NCBI RefSeq assembly: GCF_947654165.1
Contig: NZ_CANTKB010000004.1
Span: forward strand, 62,001 to 126,000
Direction of reading: 5' to 3'
Length of the DNA: 64,000 nt
Origin: an uncultured Blautia sp.
Lineage (GTDB): Bacteria; Bacillota; Clostridia; Lachnospirales; Lachnospiraceae
Shown: positions 8,839-16,581 of the stretch, piece by piece
How the letters are laid out: every line of letters starts with the position of its first letter
How positions within the stretch are numbered: position 1 is the first letter of the stretch
The notes under the pieces: generated by a model
What the model was told of the DNA's origin: nothing
The model's database searches: none
The model's input: the letters and a program-made list of their open reading frames with translations, nothing else
Translations under genes and position numbers: made by a program

Positions 8839-9426
8839 ATGGGAAAGATTTTTTATATAATGGGAAAAAGTTCCTCCGGGAAGGATACCATTTACAGCAG
8901 ATTATTGCAGGATGAAGCTATGCAGTTAAAGAAGATTATCCTTTATACCACCAGACCTATGCGTGAAGGGGAACAGGATGGCAGAGAATATCATTTTGTA
9001 CAAAAAGAGGTCTTTGATACATTTTATAAACAGGGAAGGGTGATTGAGTCCAGAACGTACCATACCGTATATGGTCCCTGGATTTATTTTACTGCAGATG
9101 ACGGGCAGATTGCACTGGAACAGGAAAATTATCTGGGAATCGGAACTCTGGAATCTTATGAGGGAATGAAACGCTATTACGGAGAAGAAAATCTCTGCCC
9201 TCTTTATATAGAAGTAGAAGACGGAGAGCGGCTGAAGCGGGCTATCAGAAGGGAAGAGCAGCAGAAAGTGCCGAAGTATGAGGAAATGTGCAGAAGATTT
9301 CTGGCGGATTTAGAAGATTTTTCCGAGGAAAAACTGGCACAGGCAGGAATTGAAAGAAGATTTGTGAACGAGGAACTGGAGCCGTGCATAAAAGAAATTA
9401 AAAACTGGATACAAACGTTGCAGTAG
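8839..9426 (+). CDS. guanylate kinase-like P-loop protein
   Basis: A 195-residue nucleoside-monophosphate kinase of the guanylate kinase family. The P-loop is GKSSSGKDT (residues about 9-17), and TTRPMREGEQDGREYHFV (about 37-54) resembles the GMP-binding region of Gmk. The P-loop departs from the common GPSGSGKGT, and the lid region is divergent, so this may be a paralogue rather than the essential gmk. It occupies the place that tmk (thymidylate kinase) holds beside holB and yaaT in B. subtilis. The start is preceded by a weak ribosome site (AAAGCGAGG). Confidence 0.75.
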   Translation: MGKIFYIMGKSSSGKDTIYSRLLQDEAMQLKKIILYTTRPMREGEQDGREYHFVQKEVFDTFYKQGRVIESRTYHTVYGPWIYFTADDGQIALEQENYLGIGTLESYEGMKRYYGEENLCPLYIEVEDGERLKRAIRREEQQKVPKYEEMCRRFLADLEDFSEEKLAQAGIERRFVNEELEPCIKEIKNWIQTLQ

Positions 9427-9479
9427 AAGGAAAAAATATGATATAATTGGCTATATTATTGGAAAAGAGGTGAGTTGCA

Positions 9480-10469
9480 ATGCAGGAAGTAAAAAACGTA
9501 TTGGGACATGAGGAGATTTTAAAACATTTACAAAATGCGGCAGCCATGGAACAGGTTTCCCATTCTTATATTTTTGCAGGAGAAAAGGGAAGCGGCAAGA
9601 AACTTCTGGCAAAACTTTTTGCTATGACATTGCAATGTGAAGAACACGGAAAGGAACCATGTCTGCATTGCAGTTCCTGTAAGAAAGCTATGAACCGAAA
9701 CCACCCGGATATTATATATATCAATCACGAGAAACCGGCCTCCATAGGAATTGAAGATATTAGGGAACAATTAATAGGAGATGTGGCTATTAAGCCCTAT
9801 ACAGGACCTTATAAGATTTATATTGTAGATGAAGCAGAGAAATTAACAGTGCAGGCACAGAATGCCCTTTTGAAGACCATTGAGGAGCCGCCTGCTTATG
9901 CGGTGATTCTTCTCTTGGTAAACAATGAAGGTGCATTGCTTCCTACGATTTCTTCCAGATGTGTGACATTAAACTTCAAGCCCGTGCGGGATGAAGTGAT
10001 CAAGAAATATCTGATGGAAGAGCTTCATGTACCGGATTATCAGGCAGAGGTCAGCGTTGCTTTTGCACAGGGAAATGTGGGAAAAGCGAAGCAGATTGCT
10101 ACGGCAGAAGATTTTTCAGATATGATGGAAGCAGCTTTCCGTATTTTGAAAAAAGGAAAGGACATGGAGGTCTACGAAATGGTAGATGCCATCCGCCTGC
10201 TTTCCGAACAGAAACATACGGTTTATGAATATCTGGATTTGTTCCTGGTATGGTTCAGGGATGTTCTGATGTTCAAGGCAACTCATGAGATTGACGGATT
10301 AGTTTTCCGTCAGGAATATAATGCTATTAAGAACAGGGCAGACAGCAGTTCTTACGAAGGACTTGAGAATATTATCAAGGGTATTGAGACTGCGAAGGCA
10401 CGTTTGCAGGCGAACGTGAATTTTGACTTAACTATGGAACTTTTGTTCCTTACAATCAGGGAGAACTAA
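9480..10469 (+). CDS. holB: DNA polymerase III delta' subunit
   Basis: A 329-residue clamp-loader AAA+ protein. It has an intact Walker A (AGEKGSGKK near residue 34), the zinc-module cysteines C..C..CSSC (about 58-67), a Walker B region IYIVDEAEKL (about 113) and the SSRC motif TISSRCVTL near 158. Delta' helps load the beta clamp onto DNA. A GAGGTGAGTTGCA ribosome region precedes the ATG. It is followed after 1 nt by yaaT, as in other Bacillota. Confidence 0.9.
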   Translation: MQEVKNVLGHEEILKHLQNAAAMEQVSHSYIFAGEKGSGKKLLAKLFAMTLQCEEHGKEPCLHCSSCKKAMNRNHPDIIYINHEKPASIGIEDIREQLIGDVAIKPYTGPYKIYIVDEAEKLTVQAQNALLKTIEEPPAYAVILLLVNNEGALLPTISSRCVTLNFKPVRDEVIKKYLMEELHVPDYQAEVSVAFAQGNVGKAKQIATAEDFSDMMEAAFRILKKGKDMEVYEMVDAIRLLSEQKHTVYEYLDLFLVWFRDVLMFKATHEIDGLVFRQEYNAIKNRADSSSYEGLENIIKGIETAKARLQANVNFDLTMELLFLTIREN

Positions 10470-10470
10470 G

Positions 10471-11355
10471 ATGACAAGAGTAATTGGAGTTAGATTTCGC
10501 AATGTTGGGAAAATCTATTACTTTTCACCAAAGAATCTGGAGATACACACAGGCGACCATGTAATCGTGGAAACAGCAAGAGGTGTGGAGTACGGGCATG
10601 TGGTTCTTGCCCCCAGGGATGTGGAGGATGACAAGGTAATCCAGCCTTTGAAAGAGGTAATCCGCATTGCAAATCCTCAGGATGATAAGAAAGAGGAGAT
10701 AAACCGGAAAAAAGAAAAAGAAGCCTTTCAGGTGTGCTTAAAGAAAATCAGAGAGCACAGCCTGGAGATGAAACTGATCGATGTAGAGTATACCTTTGAT
10801 AATAATAAAATTTTGTTTTATTTTACCGCAGACGGAAGAATTGATTTCCGGGAGCTGGTCAAAGATCTGGCGGCGATTTTTAAGACAAGGATCGAGCTTC
10901 GTCAGATTGGTGTCAGGGATGAGACCAAGATCCTTGGTGGAATTGGTATCTGCGGACGGCCGCTGTGCTGTCATACTTATCTTTCCGAATTTGTGCCTGT
11001 TTCTATCAAGATGGCGAAAGAACAGAATCTGTCTTTAAATCCTACAAAGATTTCAGGTGTGTGCGGCAGACTGATGTGCTGCCTGAAAAATGAGGAAGAG
11101 ACTTATGAAGAACTGAACAGGAAACTTCCAAATACAGGAGACAAAGTTACCACACCGGAAGGACTCAAAGGTGAGGTTCAGAGTGTGAATGTACTTCGAC
11201 AGCTTGTAAAGGTTATTGTAGATGTAGAGGATGAGAAGGAGATCAGAGAGTATCAGGCTTCTGAATTAAAATTCAAATCCAGACAGAAAAAAGAAAAACT
11301 GAAATTAACAGAAGAAGAAATGAAGGCATTAAAAGAACTGGAAAAAGACAAATAG
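10471..11355 (+). CDS. ricT: PSP1-domain protein YaaT/RicT
   Basis: A 294-residue PSP1 C-terminal-domain protein. The signature cysteines are in GICGRPLCCHTY (about residues 163-174) and GVCGRLMCCLKNE (about 195-207), the residues that hold iron-sulfur clusters in the B. subtilis Ric complex (YaaT-YlbF-YmcA), which assists RNase Y maturation of mRNAs. The C-terminal tail after residue 265 is Lys/Glu-rich. The position between holB and the trmN6-like gene is the conserved one. Confidence 0.88.
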   Translation: MTRVIGVRFRNVGKIYYFSPKNLEIHTGDHVIVETARGVEYGHVVLAPRDVEDDKVIQPLKEVIRIANPQDDKKEEINRKKEKEAFQVCLKKIREHSLEMKLIDVEYTFDNNKILFYFTADGRIDFRELVKDLAAIFKTRIELRQIGVRDETKILGGIGICGRPLCCHTYLSEFVPVSIKMAKEQNLSLNPTKISGVCGRLMCCLKNEEETYEELNRKLPNTGDKVTTPEGLKGEVQSVNVLRQLVKVIVDVEDEKEIREYQASELKFKSRQKKEKLKLTEEEMKALKELEKDK

Positions 11356-11367
11356 AGAGGAAGCAGC

Positions 11368-12120
11368 ATGGACAGAGAAAAACTGGTTCTGGAGCATGAA
11401 AGACTGGATGACCTTCAAAATGGATATATGCTGATTCAAAATCCAAAACAATTTTGTTTTGGTATTGATGCGGTACTGTTATCCTGGTTTGCAAATGTAA
11501 AACCGCAGGAACAGGTGCTGGATATGGGGACGGGTACTGGAATCGTCCCCATTTTATTAAAAGCAAGATATCCTAAGGGTAAGTATACCGGTCTGGAAAT
11601 ACAGGAAGAGAGTGCAGATGTGGCCAGAAGAAGCGTGGCATATAATCATCTGGAGGAGGATATCAGCATCACCACGGGAGACATCAAGGAGGCCGCAGCC
11701 ATTTATGGAGGGTCTTTTTTTGATGTGGTGACCACAAATCCTCCTTATATGGTAGGAAACCATGGACTGACAGGGGAGAATCAGGCAAAAATCATAGCCA
11801 GACACGAAACCTTATGCACCCTGGAAGATGTGGTTTCCCAGGCGGCAAAAGTGTTAAAGCCAAGAGGAAGGTTCTATATGGTACATCGGCCTTTCCGGTT
11901 GGCAGAAATCATGAGTGTGATGGTAAAATACAGGATTGAGCCAAAACGGATGCGTCTGGTGCATCCTTATGTGGACAAAGAACCCAACATGGTTTTGATA
12001 GAGGGAATGCGTGGCGGAAATTCCAGAATGACAGTGGAGAAACCATTGATTGTTTACGAAAGACCCGGAGTTTATACCAGGGAAGTATTGGATATTTACG
12101 GACAGGAGACAAAGAAATGA
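11368..12120 (+). CDS. tRNA1(Val) (adenine37-N6)-methyltransferase-like protein (YabB/TrmN6)
   Basis: A 250-residue class I SAM-dependent methyltransferase. The SAM-binding motif is LDMGTGTGIVP (about residues 51-61), and the N6-adenine methyltransferase motif is NPPYM (about 128-132). The N-terminal QNPKQFCFGIDAVLL is typical of the YfiC/YabB family, which modifies adenine in tRNA. Its stop overlaps the rsmI start (ATGA at 12117-12120), so the two are coupled. Confidence 0.85.
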   Translation: MDREKLVLEHERLDDLQNGYMLIQNPKQFCFGIDAVLLSWFANVKPQEQVLDMGTGTGIVPILLKARYPKGKYTGLEIQEESADVARRSVAYNHLEEDISITTGDIKEAAAIYGGSFFDVVTTNPPYMVGNHGLTGENQAKIIARHETLCTLEDVVSQAAKVLKPRGRFYMVHRPFRLAEIMSVMVKYRIEPKRMRLVHPYVDKEPNMVLIEGMRGGNSRMTVEKPLIVYERPGVYTREVLDIYGQETKK

Positions 12121-12959
12121 GCGGAATGTTATATTTATGTGCCACACCTATTGGGAATCTGGAGGATATTACTTACCGGGTGCTCCGGATATTGAAGGAA
12201 GTAGATTTAATAGCAGCAGAGGACACCAGAAACAGCATTAAGTTATTGAATCATTTTGAAATAAAAACACCCATGACCAGCTATCATGAGTACAATAAAT
12301 ACGAAAAAGGCCGTTATCTGGTAGAACAGATGCAGGAAGGAAAAAACATAGCCTTGATCACAGATGCAGGTACCCCGGGGATTTCGGATCCTGGGGAGGA
12401 ACTGGTGGCTATGTGTTATGAGGCGGGAATTCCGGTGACATCCCTTCCTGGCCCGGCAGCCTGTATTACTGCACTGACCATATCAGGATTGCCAACCAGG
12501 AGGTTTGCTTTCGAAGCGTTTTTACCTTCTGATAAGAAAGAGCGGGCCGTGATTTTGGAAGAATTAAAGCGGGAAACAAGAACGATCATCCTCTATGAAG
12601 CACCTCACAGACTGGTGAAAACCCTGGAAGAGTTGTCAGAGAAGCTGGGTGATAGAAAAATTGCCCTGTGCAGGGAATTGACCAAAAAACACGAGACTGT
12701 ATTTAGGGGAAGTCTTCTTGAGGCTGTTTCCTGGTACAAGGAAAATCCGCCAAAAGGTGAGTGTGTCATGGTGCTGGAAGGCCGTTCCCGGGAAGAGATG
12801 GAGCAGGAGGCAAGGCAGCAATGGGAAGATATGCCTCTGCAAGCCCATATGGAACATTATATGAGCCAGGGCATTGACAAGAAAGAAGCTATGAAACTGG
12901 TGGCAAAAGACAGAGGTATCAGTAAACGTGATGTATATCAGGCATTATTAAAGGATTGA
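12117..12959 (+). CDS. rsmI: 16S rRNA (cytidine1402-2'-O)-methyltransferase
   Basis: A 280-residue tetrapyrrole-methylase-fold protein. LYLCATPIGNLEDITYR (about 5-21), AEDTRNS (about 35-41) and ITDAGTPGISDPG (about 82-94) are diagnostic of RsmI, which 2'-O-methylates C1402 of 16S rRNA in the decoding centre. It overlaps the preceding methyltransferase gene by 4 nt. The gene order holB-yaaT-yabB-rsmI is the classical Bacillota arrangement. Confidence 0.92.
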   Translation: MSGMLYLCATPIGNLEDITYRVLRILKEVDLIAAEDTRNSIKLLNHFEIKTPMTSYHEYNKYEKGRYLVEQMQEGKNIALITDAGTPGISDPGEELVAMCYEAGIPVTSLPGPAACITALTISGLPTRRFAFEAFLPSDKKERAVILEELKRETRTIILYEAPHRLVKTLEELSEKLGDRKIALCRELTKKHETVFRGSLLEAVSWYKENPPKGECVMVLEGRSREEMEQEARQQWEDMPLQAHMEHYMSQGIDKKEAMKLVAKDRGISKRDVYQALLKD

Positions 12960-12980
12960 AGAAGCAGAACGGAGAAAGAT

Positions 12981-14123
12981 ATGGATGAGAAAGAATACAG
13001 AAGAAGAGAACGGATAAGAGAACAGCGGAAACAGGAGCGGATACGCAAGGTAAGACGGCAGAGAATCATATGGGGAGTAAATCTGGGATTGCTTCTGGTT
13101 TTGTGTCTGGTGTTTACTGTGCGGGGAATACAGTCAAAGGCAGCTCAGGAAAAGGAAAAACAGGCTAAAAAGAAACAAGAGCAGGAAAAAGCGAAAGAGC
13201 CTGAAATAATCAGTTTTACCATCAGTGCAGCAGGAGACTGTACTCTTGGGATTGACGAGAATTTTTATTATCCGACAGGGCTTCCGGCAAAATACGAACA
13301 GGAAGGGGCAGCATTTTTCTTTGAAAAAGTAAAGCCAATCTTCGAAGAAGATGATTTAACGATTGTCAACATGGAGGGAACCCTGACAGACGAAACAGCA
13401 CGAAGGACAGATAGAAAATTTTGCTTTAAAGGGGATAAAGAGCTAGTCAATATTCTTACGGAAGGTTCTGTGGAGGCTGCAAACCTGGCAAATAATCATA
13501 CAGAAGATTATGGGAAGAAAAGCTATACAGACACCATTGAAGTTCTGGAAGAAAAAGGGATTTCTGTGTTTGGAAATGAGAAGACTTCTATTGTAGATGT
13601 CAAAGGAATTAAGGTAGGGCTTCTTGGCACCTATGAGTTGGCAAAAAATATAGAATGTGAAGACGAAATGATCGCAAATATTGAAAAATTAAAAAATGAA
13701 GGTGCCCAGTTGATCATTGCAAGCTTCCATTGGGGAATAGAAAGAGAAAATATTCCGAATGAAACCCAGATTGCTCTTGCACATTCCGCCATTGATCATG
13801 GTGCAGATCTGGTGCTTGGACATCATCCACATGTGCTTCAGGGGATCGAGGAATACAATGGAAAGAATATTATTTACAGCCTTGCAAATTTCTGTTTCGG
13901 AGGAAATTCAGGACCGAAAGATATGGATACGATGATCTTCCGGCAGACTTTTACTTTTAAAGATGGAAAACTACAGGAAGATAATGTGAAGAATATCATT
14001 CCGTGCAAAATTTCATCCGTTTATGAAACAGGTGTGAATAATTATCAGCCAATGCCGGCAGAAGGGGAAGTGGGAGACGCTATTCTGGCCAGGATCCAGG
14101 AATATTCAGATGCACTGGAATAA
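12981..14123 (+). CDS. CapA-family metallophosphatase-like membrane protein
   Basis: A 380-residue protein. A Lys/Arg-rich cytoplasmic start is followed by one membrane helix (about residues 30-50) and a charged linker. The extracellular CapA/PgsA domain has all family motifs: AAGDCTLG near 80, NMEGTLT near 130, NLANNHTEDYG near 168, FHWGIE near 249 and GHHPHVLQ near 279. CapA proteins take part in poly-gamma-glutamate or capsule assembly in some bacteria, but stand-alone copies like this one have no proven role. No other pgs genes are nearby. Confidence 0.82.
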   Translation: MDEKEYRRRERIREQRKQERIRKVRRQRIIWGVNLGLLLVLCLVFTVRGIQSKAAQEKEKQAKKKQEQEKAKEPEIISFTISAAGDCTLGIDENFYYPTGLPAKYEQEGAAFFFEKVKPIFEEDDLTIVNMEGTLTDETARRTDRKFCFKGDKELVNILTEGSVEAANLANNHTEDYGKKSYTDTIEVLEEKGISVFGNEKTSIVDVKGIKVGLLGTYELAKNIECEDEMIANIEKLKNEGAQLIIASFHWGIERENIPNETQIALAHSAIDHGADLVLGHHPHVLQGIEEYNGKNIIYSLANFCFGGNSGPKDMDTMIFRQTFTFKDGKLQEDNVKNIIPCKISSVYETGVNNYQPMPAEGEVGDAILARIQEYSDALE

Positions 14124-14173
14124 TTCAGTATAAATAACAGACAGTCTGCATAAGTTAGAGCAAAGAAAGGTAT

Positions 14174-14776
14174 ATGGGTGAAAATATGCTGAATCTTCTC
14201 TGGGGAGCTATGCTGCTGATTGGAATTGTATATGGTGCGGCTACAGGCCGTATGAATGAGGTGACAGATGCTGCCCTTTCGTCTGCGAAAGAGGCAGTAT
14301 CTCTTTGTATTACCATGGCTGGAATTGTGGCCATGTGGGTAGGTGTGATGGAGATAGCCAAAAGCTCCGGCCTGGTGGAGAGGCTTACCGGGAAGATGCA
14401 GCCTCTTCTTAGTTTTCTTTTTCCGGGAGTGCCAAGAGAGCACAGAGCCATGGAGTTTATTTCAGCAAATATGATTGCAAACTTTCTGGGACTTGGATGG
14501 GCAGCCACGCCCTTTGGTCTAAAAGCCATGGAAGAACTGGCAGAGTTGGAAAAACAAAGGAAATCCGTCTCCCCGGGAACTGCCAGCAATGCCATGTGCA
14601 CGTTTTTGATTTTAAATATTTCATCACTCCAGTTGATTCCTGTGAACATTATTGCCTATAGGAGCCAATACGGAAGCGTGAATCCCACAGCCATTGTGGG
14701 ACCGGGGATCGTGGCTACTGCGGTGAGCACCGTGGTGGCGGTGGTGTTCTGCAAGGTGATGGATAGGAAAATATGA
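14174..14776 (+). CDS. spmA: spore maturation protein A (nucleoside-recognition/Gate domain)
   Basis: A 200-residue membrane protein with four or five hydrophobic segments and the SpmA pattern: MNLLWG-type start, NEVTDAALSSAKEAVSL, the helix-end motif NMIANFLGLGWAATPFGLKA, and GTASNAMCTFLILN. SpmA and SpmB help dehydrate the spore core in Bacillus. spmB, normally next, is absent: the next gene is a convergent regulator, so the pair is split or spmB lost. Its presence suggests a spore-forming lineage. The start could also be the ATG at 14186; neither has a strong ribosome site. Confidence 0.8.
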   Translation: MGENMLNLLWGAMLLIGIVYGAATGRMNEVTDAALSSAKEAVSLCITMAGIVAMWVGVMEIAKSSGLVERLTGKMQPLLSFLFPGVPREHRAMEFISANMIANFLGLGWAATPFGLKAMEELAELEKQRKSVSPGTASNAMCTFLILNISSLQLIPVNIIAYRSQYGSVNPTAIVGPGIVATAVSTVVAVVFCKVMDRKI

Positions 14777-14782
14777 TTTACA

Positions 14783-15955
14783 CTACTCCATATCCCGTAT
14801 AGACAACGCCACATAATACGGAAACAAATCTTCAGCGGTCTTCAGCGGTGAACGGAGAATCTTCTTCAATTTCTGTACCTGATAATTCACAGTATTGCGG
14901 TGGAGATACAAATCCGCCGCAGTTTTCTCAAGGCTCCGGTCATTTCTGATATAAGCTCTTAAAAGTTCCACATAGTTATGTTTCTTTACATCTGCGTGTT
15001 CCAAAGGCCCTAACAATTCGTTGGCATAAGAATGAAGAATATCTTTGTCCTGTACGGAGAAGAGAATCTTAAAAAATCCCATATCTTCAAAGCGAATGAA
15101 GGTTTCTTTCCGGTACATGGCCATTCTTACTGCGGTGACAGCCCGGTCATAACTCTTATGAATATTGGAAATGCCCCGGACTTCGATGCCGACACCCATG
15201 TGAAGAGCCTGAGCCCTGGCAGCATCCCGGTAGGTATCCAGAATGATATTTCTGATTTCAGGCAGAAGAGACGGTTCTAAATTATGTAATACCATAAGTT
15301 CGTAATGGTCCTGGCTGATTAAACCGAATTTTACATGTTTTAAATTGTGACTGGTTTTGAATCTTCGGACACGATTCAGAAGAAAATCTTCCATTTCACT
15401 GGCTTTTTGCAAATCCTCCTGATCGCTGTTTACGCAAATCATGATGACAATAAAATTTCCGTCCAGATTATAATATTGCTCCAGGACTTTTCGGTAATCA
15501 GCTTCATTGCCTCTCTGGAAAATTGCATCTGCCATGGCACGGTCATGGAGGGCACTTTCATGCTGCCTTTGAATAATCCGGACACAGAAAGTCTGAATCA
15601 TTTCCGTCATGCTGATTTCCCATGGCATAGTAAAGAGGGGAAAATCGGCTTCATTGCAATAATCGATGACCTCCTGAGGGATAGTATGCACATATTTTCC
15701 TACATTGATGATCAGACCCGCTGTTTTCCGTTCTGCCAGACTGCGGACAAGAGTCATAAGCCATCCGGGGTCATGGGCAGCTTTCGATCCTGTGGTCACG
15801 GTAAGCTCGGAACCATGGAAATAGGGGATAATATACTCATCTTCTAGCATATATACCCAGGTGACTTTGTTGCGGATGCTGTTTTGTCCTGCACACAAGG
15901 ACAATTTAAAGGGATTTTCGTTCTCCATATAAAGTTTTTTTAAACTGGCAGACAT
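14783..15955 (-). CDS. PucR/CdaR-type transcriptional regulator
   Basis: A 390-residue regulator. The N-terminal purine-catabolism (PucR) sensor domain covers about residues 10-125, a GGDEF-like middle region about 155-285, and a C-terminal PucR helix-turn-helix RSLEKTAADLYLHRNTVNYQ (about 335-354). Such proteins usually activate or repress catabolic operons in response to a small nitrogen-containing ligand. It is divergent from a 62-residue orphan gene and the oligopeptide transporter operon, which are candidate targets. A palindrome lies in its upstream region (15984-16002). Confidence 0.8.
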   Translation of the reverse strand: MSASLKKLYMENENPFKLSLCAGQNSIRNKVTWVYMLEDEYIIPYFHGSELTVTTGSKAAHDPGWLMTLVRSLAERKTAGLIINVGKYVHTIPQEVIDYCNEADFPLFTMPWEISMTEMIQTFCVRIIQRQHESALHDRAMADAIFQRGNEADYRKVLEQYYNLDGNFIVIMICVNSDQEDLQKASEMEDFLLNRVRRFKTSHNLKHVKFGLISQDHYELMVLHNLEPSLLPEIRNIILDTYRDAARAQALHMGVGIEVRGISNIHKSYDRAVTAVRMAMYRKETFIRFEDMGFFKILFSVQDKDILHSYANELLGPLEHADVKKHNYVELLRAYIRNDRSLEKTAADLYLHRNTVNYQVQKLKKILRSPLKTAEDLFPYYVALSIRDME

Positions 15956-15983
15956 ATTAAGATGATTCCTTTCCTTGGTATTT

Positions 15984-16002
15984 TTTGTATTGATAATACA
16001 AA
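15984..16002. promoter_or_regulatory. 8-bp inverted repeat upstream of the PucR-type gene
   Basis: TTTGTATT-GAT-AATACAAA, perfect arms, 28 nt before the regulator start codon. A plausible autoregulatory operator; the binding protein is unknown. Confidence 0.5.
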
Positions 16003-16033
16003 TTTTAACATAAAAATTTAGACTTTGCTACCA

Positions 16034-16061
16034 TTTACAGGAAGAAAATATGTATTATAAT
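16034..16061 (+). promoter_or_regulatory. promoter of the 62-residue orphan gene
   Basis: TTTACA (16034-16039), a 16-nt spacer and TATAAT (16056-16061), about 105 nt before the start codon at 16166. Confidence 0.55.
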
Positions 16062-16165
16062 GATATATATAGAAGACGTGAAGATAAAGTTTAGAATATG
16101 CAGATGTTTATTGAAGGTTAACAAATGTCTTTGTGGGAAGGACGTATGTAAAGGGGGATTTTATT

Positions 16166-16354
16166 ATGACAACATTAACACTAGGAAGAGCAATTGATGC
16201 AGAGGATTTTTTATTTGTAGCGTTAAACGACAGTTCTTATGCAGATTGGAGAGCTAGTCGTACACCAGAAGAAACCATGGCACAGATGCATGTGCTGAAA
16301 ACGAATCGTGAAACTATTGGCGGAAGAATTAAGAAATTTTTTAGTAGAAGATAG
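16166..16354 (+). CDS. small orphan protein, 62 residues
   Basis: The ATG at 16166 has a strong AAAGGGGG ribosome site 8 nt upstream and its own promoter at 16034-16061. The product (MTTLTLGRAIDAEDFLFVAL...) is soluble: an acidic front half and a basic tail ending GGRIKKFFSRR. I do not recognise it. The ribosome site, promoter and following hairpin (16410-16436) support a real gene. It lies between the PucR-type regulator and the oligopeptide operon, so a regulatory role there is possible but unproven. Confidence 0.65.
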   Translation: MTTLTLGRAIDAEDFLFVALNDSSYADWRASRTPEETMAQMHVLKTNRETIGGRIKKFFSRR

Positions 16355-16409
16355 TAGAAAATACAGAAAAAAAGTCATTTTTATAAGAAAAAAGAAATAA
16401 TTCATATGA

Positions 16410-16442
16410 ATATTATGTCAAATAACGACATAATATGTTTTT
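16410..16442 (+). terminator. AT-rich hairpin, possible terminator of the orphan gene
   Basis: ATATTATGTC and GACATAATAT (16410-16419 and 16427-16436) form a perfect 10-bp stem with a 7-nt loop, followed by GTTTTT. It is weak as a terminator because of low GC; it could instead be an operator. Confidence 0.45.
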
Positions 16443-16478
16443 GGAGTACCTGAAACTTGAACAAAATGGGGAAAATAC

Positions 16479-16507
16479 TTGACATCGTTTGTTCGTAATA
16501 GTAAAAT
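16479..16507 (+). promoter_or_regulatory. oligopeptide operon promoter
   Basis: TTGACA (16479-16484), a 17-nt spacer and TAAAAT (16502-16507). The near-palindrome TTGCATTAATGTAA (16507-16520) covers the expected transcription start and may be an operator. Confidence 0.7.
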
Positions 16508-16518
16508 TGCATTAATGT

Positions 16519-16556
16519 AAAGAAGCCAGTTTACATGAATACTGGCTTTTTTATTT
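16519..16556 (+). terminator. terminator hairpin in the oligopeptide operon leader
   Basis: AAGCCAGT (16523-16530) and ACTGGCTT (16541-16548), extendable by G-T and A-T pairs to 16519-16552, are followed by TTTTTTATTTT. It lies between the promoter at 16479-16507 and the binding-protein gene at 16582. A complete intrinsic terminator here would act as an attenuator unless antitermination occurs. Confidence 0.7.
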
Positions 16557-16581
16557 TAGCAAAATAAGGAGGGCTCATAAT

